Positions 60,536 through 64,000 of a stretch of 64,000 nucleotides of DNA are shown one piece after another (the first letter of the stretch is position 1; each line of letters starts with the position of its first letter). Position numbers and translations under genes: made by a program. Below the pieces are notes generated by a model. That model did no database searches. It was given only the letters and a program-made list of their open reading frames with translations, and was not told the DNA's origin. The stretch is from Himantopus leucocephalus (taxonomy: Eukaryota; Chordata; Aves; Charadriiformes; Recurvirostridae), in contig RSEF01000001.1 in the NCBI GenBank assembly GCA_003993805.1, positions 75,817,265 to 75,881,264 of the forward strand. The letters run 5' to 3'.

Positions 60536-63500
60536 TATTGTACATAATGGGGGAGGTGGTGGGCCCAGCTTGTAGTGGGCTTAGCACTGGAGGAATCCTT
60601 AACTGTTTACAATCATATCACACTGAAATCTTTCAGGATAGGGTGAGGGTTTGGGGGAAGCGGAGAGAGGAGAAGGAACGTGTGATGGATGACTTGCTGT
60701 CCTCCTTCCTATCCTCTCCAACCAAGACACAACCCGATGGTTGGTTGACTTAATAGCAGGAATTGCTCAGGAGCATAATGTGTCCTCCTCTTTCTCTTGT
60801 CTTCTTCCTCCTTCCTCCCTCACCCCCACCTCTGCCCCCTCTGGATCCAGGGCCTGAGTGCACTTCCAGCTCCTGTCATCATGGGGGAACAAGGAAACCA
60901 GGACCAGGAATTGAAACCAGGACAGGATACTCATGGCATTGTCCCTTCTGCTAATATAGTACCCTTCTTCCTGCCTTTCTGATAGGAGAAATGTATGCTC
61001 TAGAAAACAGAAAATGGCATAGCTGGTCATCTTAGACTTATTTCAGTGAAACTGATGCAGCTGGGGGTGGAGCAGCATCTATCCAGTAGAACAAATATTG
61101 TGCAAATCTGTACTGCCCTGCTGTCCAAGGAGAGGAGCAGAATCCCCACCTTTCTTTCTCTGTCCCTTGGCTATATTCACTTCTTAGCAGCAGAGAAGCA
61201 GAAAGTACTCCAGGGTTCCTGACCATTCTTGGTTGCCTGTAAAGGAGGAGCATGAGGCTGCTTTGGGGGAATGGTTGGTTTGCTGCAGTGTGAGCCATTT
61301 TTCAGCCTACGGAGTTGGATTTGGCATTAGCAAGTTGCAGGTGAATCAGAAAGCACTGATTTGGAATCTAATGTTGAGGTGGCATGGCTCGGGGTGAGGG
61401 ACGAGAGGGCCACATGCTCGAGTTGTGTTGGTTTAGCTTTGTCAGGCAGCAAGTCCTACAGGGCTAGTGGTAGCTTCCCTCTGAGGCTATACGCAGTCCG
61501 CAGCAGGTTCCTCACCAGTTGCAGTACTGCACTGGGGAACCCCTGCATGCCAGTGCTTTGCCCACACTGACGTTCAAATGCACGTTTGACAAATGAGTTC
61601 AGTGGGAATCTCATCTGCCGCTGTTTACTCACATCTTAAAGCTAACATGGCTGATTATTCTTGAGGGAACTAGGGTAAAACAAGGTGGAATTGCTACACT
61701 ACAGGACTGGGCAGCAAGATCTGCTGAGACCACAGCCCCAGTGCAGGCTGCTGGTTGCACTGGGGGGACAGCAGTTGCTTAAAAGGAGGATGTGCCGATG
61801 TGTTGGACAAATTGTGCTAGCAACAGCACAAGTGGCAGCAGAAGTGAGGACAGAGCAGCATGCCCTTTAGTCTGTGGTACCAGCCAGGGGAGGGTCTTTG
61901 TCTCCAGGTTTCTGGAGAAATTTTCTGGGTGCTTTGTTGTCTTGGATGGTGCCATCACCCGTATCTTTAGCTGGATTGCACTAGCATGCACGACTGCACC
62001 GCCTTTGTCCTGCTGTGTAGATCTACCATGTGCTGGCAAAGCTGTTTGAGCAAATGACAGGTAACATCTGACTGAGCCGTTACTCCTTCTGTCCTAAGAT
62101 TTTGGAAGCACAAAAAGCCTAAAAGTGAGAAATATTCTTTCTTGGAATAGTTAGAACAAGGAAGAACTGCCACATCAGTGCCGTCTTACCAATGAGTCTT
62201 ACTGCTCTCTTGCTACACTACTTTTGCCTCTCATGAGCTGTGTAGGGCCAAGGTGTTTTCCAAGCCTAACAGGAGTTAAACTTCTTCATGCTGTTCCCAC
62301 AAGTGTGTTTATAAACGCAGCTCTTCTTACTCACTGCTGCAGCTGCCTGTGAACTATAGCTGCTGTCTGCTTAGTCCAGTGAGTTGCCTGGGACAGCTGG
62401 GTCCTCCACAAAGGAAGACTTCAATATAATGTGAATTACTTACAACACCTGTCTGTAGATGCCATTACATTAGAAAAGGGAGATTTTTTTGTGTGTGTTG
62501 TTTTCTTTTTTTTTATTTGTGTTCATCTGTCAGGGAGCAATTGTCACTGGTGGATTGGTATAAACTGGAAGAGATGATGCTGAAGGTTGTCCTTTGACTG
62601 AGAAGCAGGTAACTGCCCTTCCCAGGCAAGAATATTACGCTCATCCGAATTTGTCCCAGATCTGAGAGTCTGCTGCTAACTTGTCAGCTGGCAGTGGGTT
62701 TTCAGAGGTGCCCCAGCTGCTCAGAAATTCTGGTCTGGAGCCTTCCCTGAATGGAGGTACTGAAGCAGTAGTAGGTATTTATGAAAAACTGTGCAAGTAT
62801 AACTGCTCTTCAAGACGATAAACCTGGGACAAACAGTTGGTTCTCCTTGTAAAGCAATCTTTAGTTCATTGTAGACATAAAAGTAATTTGAAATAGCACA
62901 TTTAAAAATAGAGGAACTGTAAAATATAACTTGTAGCAAAGTATTCAAAATTCTGGAAATGTGAACGTAGATTCTGCAAACAACCCCTGCCGTACTTCAG
63001 CCTATGTCTTCTGTATCACAGACAGTTACCCGAATATTTGAAGTGGCTTTCATTCAGTTCATTGTGAACTTTGTGGAACAGGAGGTTTTTAGAAGCTATA
63101 AAAAAAAAACCAACCAAGCTGAAGCACTTTTGGCCTTCAGTTGGAACTGGCACTGAAAACATGGTTCTAGCGGTCATGGCGTCTGGATGAGTACCAAGCC
63201 CAGATCAAAACAGAGGACAAATAAGAAAGGCAAGAATTGCTTGTGGTCTGCCTGGAGAGCATAGTGGAGTCTTAGACAGTGATAGATACCCTGAGGATCC
63301 TATATGGAGTGTGTGACGTGAAGATATTATCCCTTACCTGACATAATGGAAATCTGGGAGAAGGGTTTGACTTGCAGATGGTAGACAAAACAGACTAGGG
63401 AAGCTGATTCCTCCTGGGAATGTTTCTAGGTAAATGGCTTTTGGTGTAGTCAGTAATTCTTATTAAAGTGACGAACAAGCTGCTGTTGTGAGGACAGGTG

Positions 63501-64000
63501 GTTTGTATTAGAAAAGTACTATATTGTTGGGGGAATTATGGCTGTGCTACTGGGATAGTGCTATCCTGGGGACAGGGCACGCTAAGATAGAAAGCTGCTT
63601 GTGGAATCATAGCTCAGAGTTTCCAGACTTTCAAATGCTTTGTTCATAAGCGTTTGGGTTTGGATTTGTTTTGTTTTGGTTTTTTTTTTCTTTTTATGAT
63701 GACATCTAGGGATGCCCCAAAAATCAGAACTCTATCTCAGGTACAATCTGAGCAAATCACAGAAAATTGGCACCCCTCAGAGTGCATGGGGCTGGGAGCA
63801 CATTGCTGGGGTGGAACACCAGTGGCAATGCACAGGCAGAAGCAGAATACATGGATTTTATAGTTTACGGTTTCCCAACCCGTGCTACACAGGACTGTTT
63901 TGTAGATATTGTGAGACAGACATGTTTAAGGAGGGATTTAGAAGAGAGTTAAAATGGCAGCTCTTTATGTACAGAGCGGTACTTTTTGCCATGGGTTGTC
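60536..64000. other. downstream intergenic DNA (or longer 3'UTR)
   Basis: About 3.5 kb in which I recognise no gene on either strand and no clear transposon. A short TTTTCAGAGGTGCCCCAGC stretch near 62.70 kb faintly resembles an ancient amniote repeat. In mammals the next gene downstream of CECR2 is SLC25A18; no mitochondrial-carrier motif was seen here, so that gene, if present, lies beyond the window. Confidence 0.75.

Noticed and set aside
62695..62750. Possible antisense copy of the same kind of repeat (TTTTCAGAGGTGCCCCAGC)
   Set aside because: It is too short and diverged to support.
63654..63863. 69-codon frame near the right end, considered as part of the next gene
   Set aside because: Its start is encoded by a T-rich stretch, there is no domain, and it does not resemble SLC25A18 or any neighbour expected from mammals.

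Overview
The window is vertebrate nuclear DNA, almost certainly from a bird. It holds one recognisable protein-coding gene, on the plus strand: CECR2, the bromodomain subunit of ISWI-type chromatin remodelling complexes. The bird assignment rests on CR1 LINE fragments with the (ATTCTATGA)-type 3' end, the absence of mammalian SINEs, short introns, and a CECR2 protein that is close to but clearly different from the mammalian one. The order of bird cannot be told. All gene structure was read by eye from conserved protein sequence and GT-AG splice sites; no alignment or search was run.

Layout: bases 1-14930 are the 3' part of a large first intron. It contains a CR1 tail, three ancient MIR-like relics, a dense CpG cluster at 10.96-11.06 kb and an AT-rich stretch at 13.3-14.2 kb. 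Exon 1, with the start codon and promoter, lies upstream of the window. Exon 2 is at 14.9 kb. Intron 2 (about 21 kb, with a 100-N assembly gap inside a CR1 copy) holds a probable decayed retroelement gag-like ORF at 23.3-25.1 kb. Exons 3-8 (36.0-41.7 kb) encode the rest of the DDT/WHIM-like ISWI-interaction module, an AT-hook and a linker. Exons 9-10 encode a charged coiled coil. Exons 11-14 (50.6-53.1 kb) encode the bromodomain and a serine tract. Exons 14-18 (52.7-59.8 kb) encode a long Pro/Gly/His-rich tail. Exon 19 supplies one codon, the stop and the 3'UTR, with a poly(A) signal at 60.51 kb. No second gene is recognisable from 60.5 to 64 kb.

The 18 exons in the window join without a frameshift or internal stop into 1,424 codons plus TAG. 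With about 42 residues expected from exon 1, the protein would be near 1,466 residues, against about 1,484 in human as I recall it. The product is a nuclear protein that pairs with SMARCA1/SMARCA5 ATPases (CERF complex) and reads acetyl-lysine through the bromodomain.

Nothing here looks like a new multi-gene system. The points worth following up are a strong G-quadruplex motif in the 3'UTR, the expanded serine tract, the one-codon last coding exon with an in-frame retained-intron alternative, the intronic CpG cluster and the decayed gag-like ORF.
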